Shown here in pieces: positions 1-11,903 of a DNA stretch of 64,000 nucleotides. Below the pieces are notes generated by a model that was given only the letters and a program-made list of their open reading frames with translations, searched no databases and was not told the origin of the DNA. A program made the translations under genes and the position numbers. The DNA is from Ceratodon purpureus (lineage: Eukaryota; Streptophyta; Bryopsida; Pseudoditrichales; Ditrichaceae). The stretch spans positions 22,065,014-22,129,013 of the forward strand of contig CM026422.1 of assembly GCA_014871385.1 (NCBI GenBank), in the 5' to 3' direction. Each line of letters starts with the position of its first letter. Within the stretch, counting starts at the first letter, position 1.

Positions 1-1081
1 AGCTAGGCCAGACCTACCATCATAATTGATAGTGCGCAGCCGCCAAATCTCAAGTTTAAATGATGACAGGGTTTGCAGCCGCCAAACGTTAAAGTTGACA
101 AGATTACCAAATTTTGTAGGTTGTAGCCCGCCAAACCACCCCCTCCTTCCTACACCCTTTTCCTTCATTCGTCACTCTTCTTCCATCTCCCTTTTCTTTG
201 TGTGCTTCACTGTGCGTATGCCGCCTCTTTGTATCACCATAGCTTGTTTCTCTCTCACCCTTTGTTGACTTGTGAATCATTTAGGTTGCAGATTTTGCAA
301 TTGTATATCTAAGACTTCATAGGCAAATGTTGAAAACTGTATCATTTTAGGGTTAGCAGAGTATAGTTCGTTTTTTGTAGCCTCCAATCTCATATCTTAT
401 ACCACTGGTTTTCTATAGCACTGAGGATTTTTGCAACAACTCGTGTTTCCTGCGGGCTTGCTGATTCAAGAAAAACGTTCTTCGTTGAGGTTTGTAAGCT
501 TCTACTAATTGTGTTTCTTTACAATGCTTTTAGGCGCTAAATGTTTTTGATATGCCTTGTTTTTCTTCACACTTTCCCGGAATGTATTTGTTTTCTAGCC
601 CCTAGCTTAGTGGATAGTTCTTTAGCGCTCAATAGCAACATTCCTTTGTTTGCATCATATTCGCTTTTGTTGTTACAAAATGTTTAGTTGTAGAAGGTTT
701 TCTTGACAAAACGCACTCCACTTCAATTGTACACGCTCGAATCTCAACAACGTATCCACCTCCAGGTACAATATTAGCAATCACATTGGTTTGCATGTAG
801 ATGCCCTCGAGAATGTCATGAGTTGCACTGTCTCTGTTGTTTCACCAATCTATTTTGTGTCTACATTGACGTTGATATCCTCATCATTGTGAAAGGTAGA
901 AATTTGCTTCAAATTCTACTATGCTATCAATCTCGGCATAATTTTGAAGGTATTATTTATTTCTTTTCAATAATTTAGATGTATTTAAAATTATTCCTAC
1001 GATCTGATCTACGATGCTTATATGGAACTAATACGTATAAATGAGATCGTGTACATGGATCTCTTCTACATTGCACAAGAT

Positions 1082-1105
1082 TCCAGTAGTCAATTGACTA
1101 CTGGA
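1082..1105. repeat. Perfect 24-bp palindrome
   Basis: A self-complementary sequence with CAATTG at its centre and arms TCCAGTAGT/ACTACTGGA lies about 150 bp upstream of the DUF7869-like pseudogene. It could be a terminal or regulatory site of that element, or a dimeric protein-binding site. Nothing else in the sequence decides this. Confidence 0.6.
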
Positions 1106-1262
1106 TTGATGCCTCAAATGTAGTATTTGGTTCTATACATATAGTAGAAAAAGAAATTTATTCCCGAAAGGGGTGAGTAGTTTGGTATTAGTGACCCTTT
1201 GTCTGGTAAGCATTGGTTCATTACCCAAATGAGCAATTTCACAAACATGGTTTTTCTTCACA

Positions 1263-2995
1263 GGTCCAAAAAGAGTGCGGGCAGAAGTTGATTTCTCAAT
1301 CATCTTGTAGTAAATATCGTAAACAACATTTTTCAGAGTATCAGATAAAGCGCTGCGGAGATGGCTTTGCTCAATGTGCAAGATGTGATGAGCTTACTAA
1401 ACTTCGAGATGTCCAAGCTTATGGTTCTCCTAGTTTTATACATGCAATGGAACTCCTTGAAATTCATCTCCGTGAGCAAGAAGCATGCCGCGCATTTTAT
1501 TACTTGAGCAGAGCATTAGCATGTTATCGGCCATTACAAGTATTGTGCATTATGCACGACAAGATAGATCATTCAAAGACATCTTCTCCTTGCTTTGCTG
1601 CAAAAAGCAAAGCAATTGATGGTTTAATGAAGCTTCCGGTTTCCGTAACATGAATGCTTGCTCATGGACACGGCGATAAAAAATATGCGCACTACACTCT
1701 TGACATCTATCCTGCAGATAGTAACCAAATAATTGGATCCATCGCCAAACTTCTTCGCGATTTAGAAAATCCTCCAAAGTCTCCAAATCCTAGCTCTCTC
1801 TTTGTAGGGGCTGGCTCAACTAAATTGGATGAAGCAGTCCTTGTAGGTTCAGAGCAATGCATTAGCTCTATACCATTGAAGCCTTTATTACCAAATTTAA
1901 AGGAATTTGTTAAACTACCGCTTATTTTGCATATACAACTTGATAACTGTTGGAAGGACAACAAAAGCCGACATGTGATGTGCTTTTGGTCCCTCCTTGT
2001 TGCAAAAGGCATATTTGAAGAAATCCAGGTTTCTTTCCTCTTGGTTGGACATACTCACAATGACATAGATGCCTCTTTTGGACGATGGAGCACATGAAAT
2101 TGCGCAAAAATGACTATCCAACCATTCCTTTGTTGATGAAATCTTATATGGATCTTGAAGATGAACCTGTTATTCCTGCTCTAATTGAAAAAGTTCCAGA
2201 TTTTAAATCCTTTATTGAAGAATACATCAGTGAAGATGAGCTCATTGGACATTCACGGGGTCAATAATTTTGATTTTATAGAGGTGTTAATGGATGGCCT
2301 CTAATGCAATATAAGTTGCGATGCATAGATGAAAAATGGAGACTAGAGGAAGGTATATAAAATTGTAGAAAGAAAACGACGATGGAAAGCCAAAGCTCCC
2401 TCATGGAAATCCTAGAGTTGTCTTCCCTTGTGCAATGAAAGGTCATACTGAAATTGTGAGAGGAATTGATGGTTTCATCCAACATTGGAGAAATGTTGGA
2501 ATTGCAGATGTTTCTGGAGAATATACTCGTCAACATGCACACCTTGTGCAGTATTGGACAGGTGTGAAAGATGCTCTTCTTGATGATGAGATGGAAGCAA
2601 TTGATGTCCTATGTATGGGCTTTTGGCACCGAGCTCGTCAAACATTTGATGTTCAAACTTTGTACAATGCTAATAGACAAGTACGAGATGAATTTTGAGA
2701 GGATGACCTTTATATTGGACCAAAGAGTCTCCGTCCACCTCCTTCTTTTCGTGTAGGGCATGATTGTTATGAAGGGCATTTCTTACTCCTTCGATCTGCA
2801 GTAGATAGTGAAGCTCCAATATGGCTTGCAAAAGCCACATCCAACCCAATTTTATCATTTGGTCATGTGAATTATAAACAAATCAAGGTGAAATGGTATA
2901 GACCTTGCATTCAAACTGGTACAAGGTCGATGCCATATCAGAATTGCGGTACAACAAGCAACTTCAAGTGGGAACCAGACCTCACGTATGACTAG
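1263..2995 (+). pseudogene. Decayed mobile-element gene with DUF7869-like domain
   Basis: Reading starts after a plausible splice acceptor at about 1262 and runs through several frames. Visible landmarks are a C-x2-C pair (FAQCARCDELTK), a D-x2-D-x3-KT-like segment (HDKIDHSKTSSP), an HGH segment, and the strongest block near 1926-2094, with LDNCWKDNK followed by VGHTHNDIDASFGRWS. That last block is characteristic of the DUF7869 proteins found in repetitive elements of many plants. A further segment at 2435-2995 carries a W-x(n)-SNPILSF and VKWYRP ending. The gene is broken by an in-frame TGA at 1651-1653, a frame change near 2097, another between 2267 and 2435, and a TGA at 2696-2698. Function in the source element is unknown. 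The family match is from memory of motif spacing. Confidence 0.7.
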
Positions 2996-5860
2996 CAATT
3001 TACAAGTACACTGTACAGATAGTATTTTAACATGGAAACCGAAGACTTTGCCTACAGGAGCTGTCAAAATTCCAAAACGTCATATTATACTAGCTTTAGC
3101 AAAAATAGCTTAGAGCATTAGAGCTGCGCCAAATGCTCTTGAAGTTGCAAGTGGTTCTGATAGTGAGTAGCAATTCTCTTAGACGCAGTGTATGTATGGT
3201 ATCACACTTCTTCTTGTACACATGTATCAACAATGTTATTCAAGGAAAATTTAGTTTGTTTCCATTTGTACTTCCCTCTTTTGGTTGTTTCAAAAAATTA
3301 TAATGTTCTTGAGTACAAAAAGAGTGGTGCAATTTTATATAAGTTGCTTCTTTGATTGTTTAGATAAATTCAGAAAAGCACTGAACATAATAGGATAAAG
3401 TTATTCATAGAACATATAATATACAATTTTTTATTCTACAATAATATAAGATCTAATTGGTGTACAATTCAGAGAATTGAATTAAATGAATATTTACAAA
3501 AAAATAAAATTTCAAAAATTATAATGTTAAAGAATACCTTTCACAAAATTCCATTCAAGAGTAAGATCTTGATAGTTATATATTGTAATTTATCTCAGTA
3601 GATAATAGCACAATTTTTGTAGTATTGTATTTAAAGGACATTATTATCTTCAATATGTAGTTGGTCTATGTATTTAATTGCAATGTCGCTGAAAAAAGAA
3701 AATCATTTAATGATTTATGAACAATTTAAATAATTTGGTCTTTAATATTGATACTCGTGAGCATCCTCAATTAGACAAATTTCACAAATGTGCATTATCT
3801 AAAATTTGTCTTCAGCTCAAGACTTACTACCAATGACTCTAAAGTACTTTAGGTGTTCTTGGTAAAGAAACAGTGCTGCGTCTTGAATTATAAATTGAAG
3901 GTCACTTTCATAAAATGAGATCCATGTCAATATTATAAATCCAAAATCACTTTCATGATATGTTTTAGTTCTTCATTATTAAATAGACCTCTCCAGGAAT
4001 TACAATTTTTGTCCCATTGAAAAGATTATACTGCATTTCTTATTAACCACAAAATTTCCATTATTAACTCTAATCTTTGTTTTAGATATTCATATAAAAT
4101 AGATAATAAATTGCTCTATAGCCCATCCCAAATTATTTGCCCCTATAGTGCCAATGCAATTTAATTCTATTAGCTATTAATCAACAACATGGTAAAAAGA
4201 ACTGAAACATCCATTGTGTTCAGGTGTTTTTTATTGTCAATGTAACTATTATTCTAATCAATTTATATTATAATAAAATAATAAAACATTACTTTCTTAT
4301 TTTACTTGATATAAAACATTTTATCACTAAAGAAAAGCCATAAAGGAATATTGAAATGTACATTTCATGAAAACATACACATAAATGTATAAAATTTCTA
4401 TGTTCTACCAAAATATCTTGCCACTCACTGAGTCACTATAAGTTTTAATTTAAAATTTTAATACTTTAAAATATATAAAATTTTAGGTAGTTTTCTAGTT
4501 TTCAAAATGTTTAAGGTTCACACAAAAAAGTGCATATGTAATGTGCATTACATGAAAATATACAAAAGCAGGCTATAATAGGATTGTGTTAAAAGAAACA
4601 TTGAGGAAGATTGAAGAATTTGCCAACGCATAAAATTACCCTTTAGATAATTAAAAGACATCCCCATGATTTGAGAAGATGTTTAGATTTGGTTTTGTGC
4701 AAGGTTATTGAACGGATAGACATTTATTTGATTGAGATAAAGTCTTGGTATCATTTTTTAGTATAAACAATATATGTTTTTAAATATAGATTCTTAATGT
4801 GAATCTATAGGAAACAATTCAACAAGTAAAGGATAACTTTCATAGAATCCAACTACTTCACCTTTTAAAGCTTAAGTGATAGAATTATAATACATTCTAT
4901 TCACGTTTTCAATTCCATGGTTCATGTAGCTCAACATTTTGCAAATTTTTGTTTAATCATACATTAATATGTTTGGAGGTACATATTATGTACACTTTGT
5001 TAGTTAGTGTACTTACTGTTAATTTAAATTTAGATGAACTGTATATAAAAATGTAGTGGACGTAAGGTGTAGTGTAGGCATAACTTCATTTTGTATTTTA
5101 TCCTATAAACAGGATAATTTTTTCATAATTTTTTTGATCTCTTGTATTTTGTGCCTATTCATTGAGGTAGAACATAAAACATGATCATTTAAAAGTCAAT
5201 CGTATTCCCAACATTCAAATTTGAATTAGTTAATTGGTTAAAAAAGTTGATCATAAAACCTGATGAAGGTAATAATTTCTCGAAAAACACCATATCTCAT
5301 AATACATGTGTGAATAATTCAGAACTCTTAGTACAAATTCTTGGACATATAAGACTTCAACGGAGTTCCAAATGTGTGGAATAGTCCCAAGTAAACGAAT
5401 ATGGGGTTGGTAGTTCTGGTCAAAATATGATGATGGATTATGGGACTGGGAACTGTGAGGAAGAGATGCCAAAGTATTTTTCACCACCTGCAAGAGGTGA
5501 AGAAGTTGACAATGCCAGTCCCATAAGTGATCAAAACACAGAGGCGGAGGGATGAGATTCACATTCAGATTCAGGATTTGATGCATTCGGAAGAATATGT
5601 TAATGACATGAACTAAACTTGTTGGTGCCGACTTTGCTATAATTTTTGCTTATTTTCTAGAATATTGTTCACATGATCGTCCAAGTCTAGCAAGATCACA
5701 CTACTAGCAACCATGTCGTTTTTCACTTACTATATCAAGCAATTTCGAAGTTGATGAGTCAATAGAGTCACATAAAGACAAGAAATGTGACCTTTTCCAC
5801 CTTCTCCGTGAGTGAAGAGCGACACTTTCTCAGTGAAAAACGACAGGTCTGCTTGTAGTG
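2996..5860. other. AT-rich intergenic stretch without a supported gene
   Basis: This stretch is strongly AT-rich with short homopolymers and no open frame showing a recognisable domain. The longest frame (minus strand, 5251-5586) has no family resemblance and shows no splice or codon pattern that would support it. No tRNA, array or tandem repeat was seen. Confidence 0.5.
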
Positions 5861-6485
5861 TCACAAGCATGCACATATCCTGGCTGAGTGATGATCTGTG
5901 ATTCCATGTCTAGGAAACCTGCTGAAAGGGGCAAAGGACATGCACAGGAAGGAATTAATGCCAACACAATCTTGAGAAGCTCCGGGGGTTATAAGCCTTG
6001 GACTCCGGAAACAGTCAGGGCTTATTTCTTTAGTTCTCGTGGCTTCAACCTCTCTCATCTTCATCTCTCATGTGAAGGAGATCAATTCCCTGATCAGGGT
6101 AATCAATTACAGACTATTACGAAGTATATTATCTCATCACCTCCATATGTCAGAATTTCCACGCTAGGGCTGAAGCTCGAGGGTTTAGGTTTTAACGACT
6201 TCACAATCACAATCATCGTTGGAGCTCCAAGGAATCAACTTCAATTCAATCAAGCTCCGACAGAATCGACTTCGAATTTCTCCTATTGCGATTAGCAGGC
6301 AGTCAAGATGGTGATCAAACAGAAAACAAGTAAGCAAACAACTCGTTTTTCCGTTTCAGATTGATTCTTTTGCAATGCCTTTCTCCATTGAATACTTCGA
6401 ATTGGCACAGAAAGAGTAAGTCCAAGCGTGTGTCCTTCGTAAGTATAGATGACTTTTAGGTAACTATTGCATCTAACGCTAAGCT

Positions 6486-6746
6486 TCATCTAAAACTAAT
6501 ATTTTGTGTAGATGCACCCGCTTCCATGATATAGTTTCTGTTTCGAGGGTCGGTCCTCATAATCAATGTAGCGGAACAATTGGTGCACTTGAAGGAAAAG
6601 CGAAAGATTTGGATATCCATGTATGTCTCCCCTTGGACGACCTCCTTGCGAGAATTGAACTTGGTACCGTTGTAAATTAAGCTCCCGCATGTATTGCACT
6701 GGATGCTCATCGGAAGCATCATACGCACCAGCTTCGCAGGATCCAT
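6486..6746 (-). pseudogene. Fragment of splicing factor YJU2/CCDC94 (CWC16 family)
   Basis: The 86-codon frame begins MDPAKLVRMMLPMSI and contains two zinc-binding pairs, CNTCG (near residue 18) and CTNCS (near residue 54), separated by GTKFNSRKEVVQGETY and IQIFRFSFKC. This is the N-terminal core of YJU2/CCDC94, a spliceosomal protein that helps the first transesterification step. In the full protein a basic linker separates DPAK from VRMMLPMS; here that linker is missing, and the frame stops soon after the AGAT-like motif (AGAST). The usual first 15-20 residues and the long C-terminal coiled coil are absent. I see no further exons in the 5.9-6.9 kb region. It is best read as a truncated, internally deleted duplicate. 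Confidence 0.75.
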
Positions 6747-6899
6747 CGGTTGCTCCCTCTCAACTCAATCTGGAGTACGTGAAGAAAGACTAGGACGGTG
6801 ATGGCAAGAAATGACAAACTTGCAGGAGGCCCAAGAAAAGGATCTTGGAGTCTATATGATTATGATGTCTTATATACCGTTATCAATCAGGTAATTACC

Positions 6900-8680
6900 A
6901 TCCCCGCCTTCCTCACCTTAATCTAAAAAGAAACCGCCAGAACACAAGCAGTGGACAACACAAAGGTCAGACTACCTAAAAGTAAATTAAGGGAATTGCA
7001 CACAATTGCTAATTTACAAAGTAAAAGACTTAATACCAAACAGAGGGTGTCCAGTGTCCACATACAAAACTAGATTACTGAATGTTTCCCATGGAATTTA
7101 AATGTGTCACTCCTCATCTTGAGCAGTCATCGTTGAGCCTTCTTCACACTGAAAACGTAAGTTGCTGCCTGGTTGAGATTGTTAGTAGTTGAAATTATTA
7201 ACTGATTACATGTCTACGAAATAGTAAGTCTTTTGGCTGTCAAGTTTTTAGATGTTGGAAGGTGTATCTTGCTTTAATGCTACAAGTTGTAGATGCTACA
7301 GATTATTTGCGAACGTTGTGCTCTCCTTTCTACGGTACCTTCACTACTGATTCGCAATTGTGTCTAAGTTCTATCCTCTTGCAGCTCTAGAATCAGCCTG
7401 GATCCTCTCTTTTGATGCCCATGCTCTCTAATCGCAACACTTCTGCTGCACAACATGATAATTTACATGATACTATACATGTACGTTCCAGTTACTGTCA
7501 ATCTTCAAGGAACACTCTTTAACTTGTTCAGGATTGCACAGATCGCTTCCTACCAACAACATCAACACACCATGAGTCCATATGTATCAGCTTCGGATTG
7601 CACTCGGCCCGAGCTTCCTCATCACTTACCCACAAGATCCACTGCCTATCTGATACCTTGATGGGTCGCACATAATATTCTAGTAACGTGTCTGTGTGTA
7701 AGGCTTTTCTCCAACGCTTGTTTTTAAATTCAATATATTCAGAACTATCCAAAAGAGTTATGAAATTCTAGCAAACTGATCAGAAAATCTCCACCACAAT
7801 GACAAACTTTTAAGGTACTAAATTTACAAAGAAACAACAAGTGCTCCACTGTACATGGAAAAGTATGATCAAAATAAAATTAAAAGTAAAAGAAAACCAT
7901 GACCTTCTTATGAAGACCTAACAGAGCAGTCTTGAAAGTTTTCATCTCTACGTTAACTTGTGAAGCTTTTCGGAGGGACAGTCTCGACGTTGTTGATGAG
8001 GAGTTGGGTTGTCACGGCGTTGAGTTTTATGATGAGCCATACATGCTCGGAGCTCATGAGAGAGTAGTTCAACATCTGTGCCGAGTCAGAAAAGGGCAAA
8101 GTGTACATGTAACGTGCAAAGTTAATCCGAAGTTTTCAAGGATCGGAGCTGCTCTTGACGTATTTTGATTTGGGTTCTTCAAGTGGTGGAGTGAAGAGAC
8201 GATCGAGAGCCGCCATCGACGCAGTTGCCTTACGAGGTATGTGTGCAGACAGTGGGAAGCTTTGTATGTTGGATCAGTGCTTTGGGGATGGGTGTTGTTC
8301 AGTATGGCTACAGTAGCTAGGTTTTGATGTGCGTTTCTCAACCTGTGTTAAATTGCTGAAGAGGTTTTGGTGGAGTAATTGAGATGGGATCATCTCTGCT
8401 CCCCAGTCCATGCTTCCCTTGTCTGCATCTTTTTTTTTGTCGAGTTCTACTCACTACCTCCATACCACTTGTTTTGCTCATATGTTATATTGAGTGGCCA
8501 TCTCCACATTAAATTTCTGTGAAGTCTTGCCAGTTGATGTCGGTCGTTCAAAAAGTTTCGACTGGGGTCACGGCTAGAAAGTTTTGTTGTTTCTTCGAGT
8601 TGATTCGGATTGTTACTTTGAGTAGCCATCAGTCTATCTTGTTGAGCTTTTTGGTAGAGTTTGGGGGAGGCCCAAGCTTT
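6900..8680. other. Region without a convincing gene, upstream of the F-box gene
   Basis: Several short open frames exist (for example + strand 7932-8168 and - strand 7528-7752) but none has a recognisable domain or matching splice structure. The last few hundred bases are likely promoter and leader of the downstream F-box gene. Confidence 0.4.
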
Positions 8681-8683
8681 GGG

Positions 8684-8752
8684 GTAAGTAAGAGGAAGAG
8701 GGGATGAGCCTTTTGTGAATGACCCTAATTTGGAGTTTTGTTTGTTTTCCAG
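8684..8752 (+). other. Possible 69-bp leader intron of the F-box gene
   Basis: A GTAAGTAA donor and a pyrimidine-rich TTTGTTTTCCAG acceptor lie 65 bp upstream of the F-box start codon. An intron here would lie wholly in the 5' untranslated region. It rests on splice consensus only. Confidence 0.35.
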
Positions 8753-8816
8753 GTAAAAGGGGATTAAACCCTGAGCAGATTTCTTCAAGGGTTTCAAGAG
8801 AAGAAAGTCGATCTCA

Positions 8817-10049
8817 ATGGCGCGATTGTGGGACGATTTACCGCCTGAAGTCGTTGAGAACGTGTTAGCTCGCCTTCCTGTCCATGCCCTCTGCCGATCT
8901 CGGCTTGTTTGCAAGAAATGGGATCACCTGATAACCGACCCTGGATTTACATCCTTCTATGCTCAGACGTCTCGGCGAGCATCCCATGTGCTCATCATGC
9001 CAAGGGAGTTGAGCATATGCCGGTCGATCAAACGCAAAAGGAACTGGGAAATATTGGACATAGAGGAGAAGCGGTTCTACACCCTCAGCGAGAATTTCAT
9101 TGAGGATTATCTCCTTCGCACCAACAAAGACTTTGCGCACTTCATCCCATGTATGAAATTCACACTTGCTGCCGATGCGGGGCTTGTCTACGCAATGTAC
9201 TTCAAATACGAAACCCGGCGGCATATTGTCTGCAACCCCGTGAGCAAGGACATCCACCAAATCCCGGAACCAAAATTCCACATCTTATACAACCGCGATA
9301 TTTTTCTCATGTTGGTGGACAATGCTACTCAAAGCTACAGAATCGTAACCATTCAGTTATATGACAGCCATTACACCAGAAGAGATCAAGTCCATCTCTA
9401 TGATTCCAAGACACTGCAGTGGAGGAAGCTCTGCAAAATACCCGGAGATTCCTACTTAGCTCACTCAAGCATCTTCCTGAGAGGTGTTCTCTTCACTTTG
9501 TTTTTTGACTTGTCCATAACTCCCTGGCGCCCGAAATTATGTGCGTGTGATTTAGACACTGGTGTCTGGTGCCATATCGATGTTCAGCTACCTCAACCAT
9601 CTCATCCGCAAGATAAACTTCAGCTTGTGGTGAGCTTGGATCGTTTGTTTTGCGTGGAATACTCTGGACTTCGGAGGTGTAGATCCTCTCATATGACCGA
9701 TTGGGAGGCTTTGATTGAGTTGGAGCCAGAGCAGGCGAAGCAGCCGGTTACTGTGGTCATTTGGGAGATTCTCCTAGCTGATAGGGAGGTGAGGAAGGTG
9801 GCAGAAATGCCCAAGCACAGTCCCCAAACCTTACTAATGGGTGATCCAGTGGTGGCACTTGGGTGTGGGGACTCCATAGTTGTTTCATCTTTGGTTGCCG
9901 GTTGCTGTGTGGCATTTGACTTGCTGAAGCATTGCTGGCATGATCCATCGACTAATACTGAGCACATGTATGGCACTTGTATGCTGGACCCGCATCGTGA
10001 GTATGCCGGCCTTGTCAATCTTGACTTGAGAAAGTTTGGCACAAGTTGA
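8817..10049 (+). CDS. F-box protein, substrate adaptor of an SCF ubiquitin ligase
   Basis: This intact single-exon frame of 410 codons starts at an ATG that opens directly into the F-box. Residues about 4-45 read LWDDLPPEVVENVLARLPV, then RSRLVCKKWDHLI, the standard LPxxxxxxILxxLPxxxLxxxxxVCKxW pattern that binds SKP1. The remaining 360 residues resemble the beta-rich, weakly conserved C-terminal half of plant F-box/kelch-associated proteins, with recurring W residues (near 200, 240 and 296), but no clear kelch blade is visible, so the substrate cannot be named. By family knowledge it would recruit target proteins to a cullin-1 ligase. Plant F-box genes of this type are commonly intronless. 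No frame damage is present. Confidence 0.88.
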   Translation: MARLWDDLPPEVVENVLARLPVHALCRSRLVCKKWDHLITDPGFTSFYAQTSRRASHVLIMPRELSICRSIKRKRNWEILDIEEKRFYTLSENFIEDYLLRTNKDFAHFIPCMKFTLAADAGLVYAMYFKYETRRHIVCNPVSKDIHQIPEPKFHILYNRDIFLMLVDNATQSYRIVTIQLYDSHYTRRDQVHLYDSKTLQWRKLCKIPGDSYLAHSSIFLRGVLFTLFFDLSITPWRPKLCACDLDTGVWCHIDVQLPQPSHPQDKLQLVVSLDRLFCVEYSGLRRCRSSHMTDWEALIELEPEQAKQPVTVVIWEILLADREVRKVAEMPKHSPQTLLMGDPVVALGCGDSIVVSSLVAGCCVAFDLLKHCWHDPSTNTEHMYGTCMLDPHREYAGLVNLDLRKFGTS

Positions 10050-11769
10050 CAGCCTGAAGATCTAACAATTGGTTGATAACATCATGGTCACTAGCATGGT
10101 TACATGCTAAATTGTAGATATCGTCTCATGATCCAAGCTTCTACTGGAGATGAGGACATGGATGTTGCTCAGGTACCACAAATTTTGAGCACTAGAGAAA
10201 GTGTCCAACTGAATGTCATTCCAATTTAGGAAAAAAATTGTGGAATAGGATTAAACTGAATTAAAATGAATTACAATGCTGAAGAATTTGTAGTGGTGCA
10301 AATTTAAGTCTTGAATTTAATTTTGGTAGTAATTTGTTTTACGACTAAGCTGTGGAAGCACATGTGAGTGCACCTGATACACCATCACCACCAATGGGAA
10401 ATCAGAGCTGCTATTGTGGTGTATTATATAAATGCTAGATCGTTCTGGCTTTAGGTCATCTCACAGCTGAAAAGCATAATCAACTCAAGCTTAGGAAGTT
10501 CATAAACTCTTAGCGAACTTTGATAGCAATAGAATTCTAAACCTTAAAGATTCTGATGTCTTCATCGATGAGTAGGGTGACATTGTGAAAGGGTACAAAC
10601 CTACTATGGTACTACGATATGTGTAGTGACTAGTAAAAATAGATGCACAACCCCTTGATGGATGAAATGCTTTCAAACAAAATAACTTCTTTTATGGAAT
10701 GAAATTCGTACAATGTATTGGACTTGGTACCTTCCAAAGTAGTGTAAAAACTATTGAAAATTAAAATTAATCTAAGCCATTTTTATATCCATAATATGTT
10801 GGTTATTTTGTGTTTTTTAAAATCAATGATAATATGGTTTTAGGGTTTAGGGATTATCTTAGATTTAATCATGAATGATGAAGGATAGACTTAAAAATCA
10901 TATCTTAAAAGAAGTATGATCTTCACGTATGGTTGCAAAAATATGGTGGTTTAAATGAAGAAAATGTCTTTTTCAAAAGGCATTGTTCTTCATTAATTAA
11001 CGAACTTTATAAACGTATATATTATGTATACATAATGACAAATATAGCAAATTTCTAAAACACGCTACATAGAAAATTCGAAATCAAAATTAACAATTGA
11101 GTGTATTGATTATTTCCCTTAGTTTTAATAGCCATAATTTTACGATTGTAACTCAAAATCAAATTTTCAAGTGGGTCATGATTCATGAATCTTAAATCTA
11201 TTCCTCATCATACACTGTTAAAATTTGAGTGATTTTTCTTTTTCTAGCGATATTAACATTCATCTCGAAAAATGAAAAAAGATCCAAATGTGGATCTTGA
11301 AATAGCATTGATTTTTTTTAATCTTCAATATTTTTACACTACATACCAAAGTATCAAGTCTAATGAATTTTGTACCAATCTCATTCCATGTGACAAAACA
11401 GTTTTTATTTAAAAGCATTTCATTCATTGAGATATTCACTGCAATTTATGGTAACTAAATTGTTAACCACCTCTTCCAACTAATCATTTTCACCCTTAAA
11501 TGACATTTTGGATCCTAGGTGGGTAGCCCGGAAGGAATCTGATTTTATTTCCCCCAAAAACGGCTCTGTAGTGCATTGTAGCGCCGCACTGTAGCACTGT
11601 AGCATTGGAACACTGCTGAACTTCAGCTGCCCCAACCTCAGAACTTGTTCAATTTGATAACTTTGATTGCTTACCAACGATTCCACAATCTCTCAAATGA
11701 GGCGAAACTTTGGAATACAGATGGCTTTTCTAGTAGCTTTCCAACGCAACAAGTTTCACTTGATTTGGT
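10050..11769. other. Intergenic, AT-rich; insertion site of the CACTA element at its end
   Basis: No supported gene. The last 250 bp before the transposon (11,520-11,770) are less AT-rich and contain short reiterations of CACTGTAGCA-like sequence, so the transposon may have landed in an older repeat. Confidence 0.4.
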
Positions 11770-11772
11770 TGA

Positions 11773-11785
11773 CACTACAAGGGAA
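11773..11785 (+). repeat. Left terminal inverted repeat of the CACTA element
   Basis: CACTACAAGGGAA, identical to the reverse complement of 26,925-26,937. It would be recognised by the transposase. It abuts the TGA target duplication at 11,770-11,772. Confidence 0.92.
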
Positions 11786-11789
11786 ACTG

Positions 11790-11903
11790 TGTCCTAATTG
11801 ACAAAATGTTGATAGAATTCTGTCAACCGTGGTGTCAATTAGGGTACCTCGATTCGGTCACATAGTTGACAGTTTTTTGTCAATATGACTGTCATCTTGG
11901 ACA
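11790..11903. promoter_or_regulatory. Left subterminal repeat cluster (probable TnpA sites)
   Basis: Six copies of TGACA or TGTCA in both orientations fall in about 115 bp, ending with GTCATCTTGGACA at 11,891-11,903. The same 13-mer recurs at 26,878-26,890 near the other end. In En/Spm, TnpA binds short subterminal repeats; the assignment here is by analogy. Confidence 0.7.

Noticed and set aside
5888-6295. 135-codon plus-strand ORF next to the YJU2 fragment
   Set aside because: No domain recognised and low-complexity composition; not supported as a gene.
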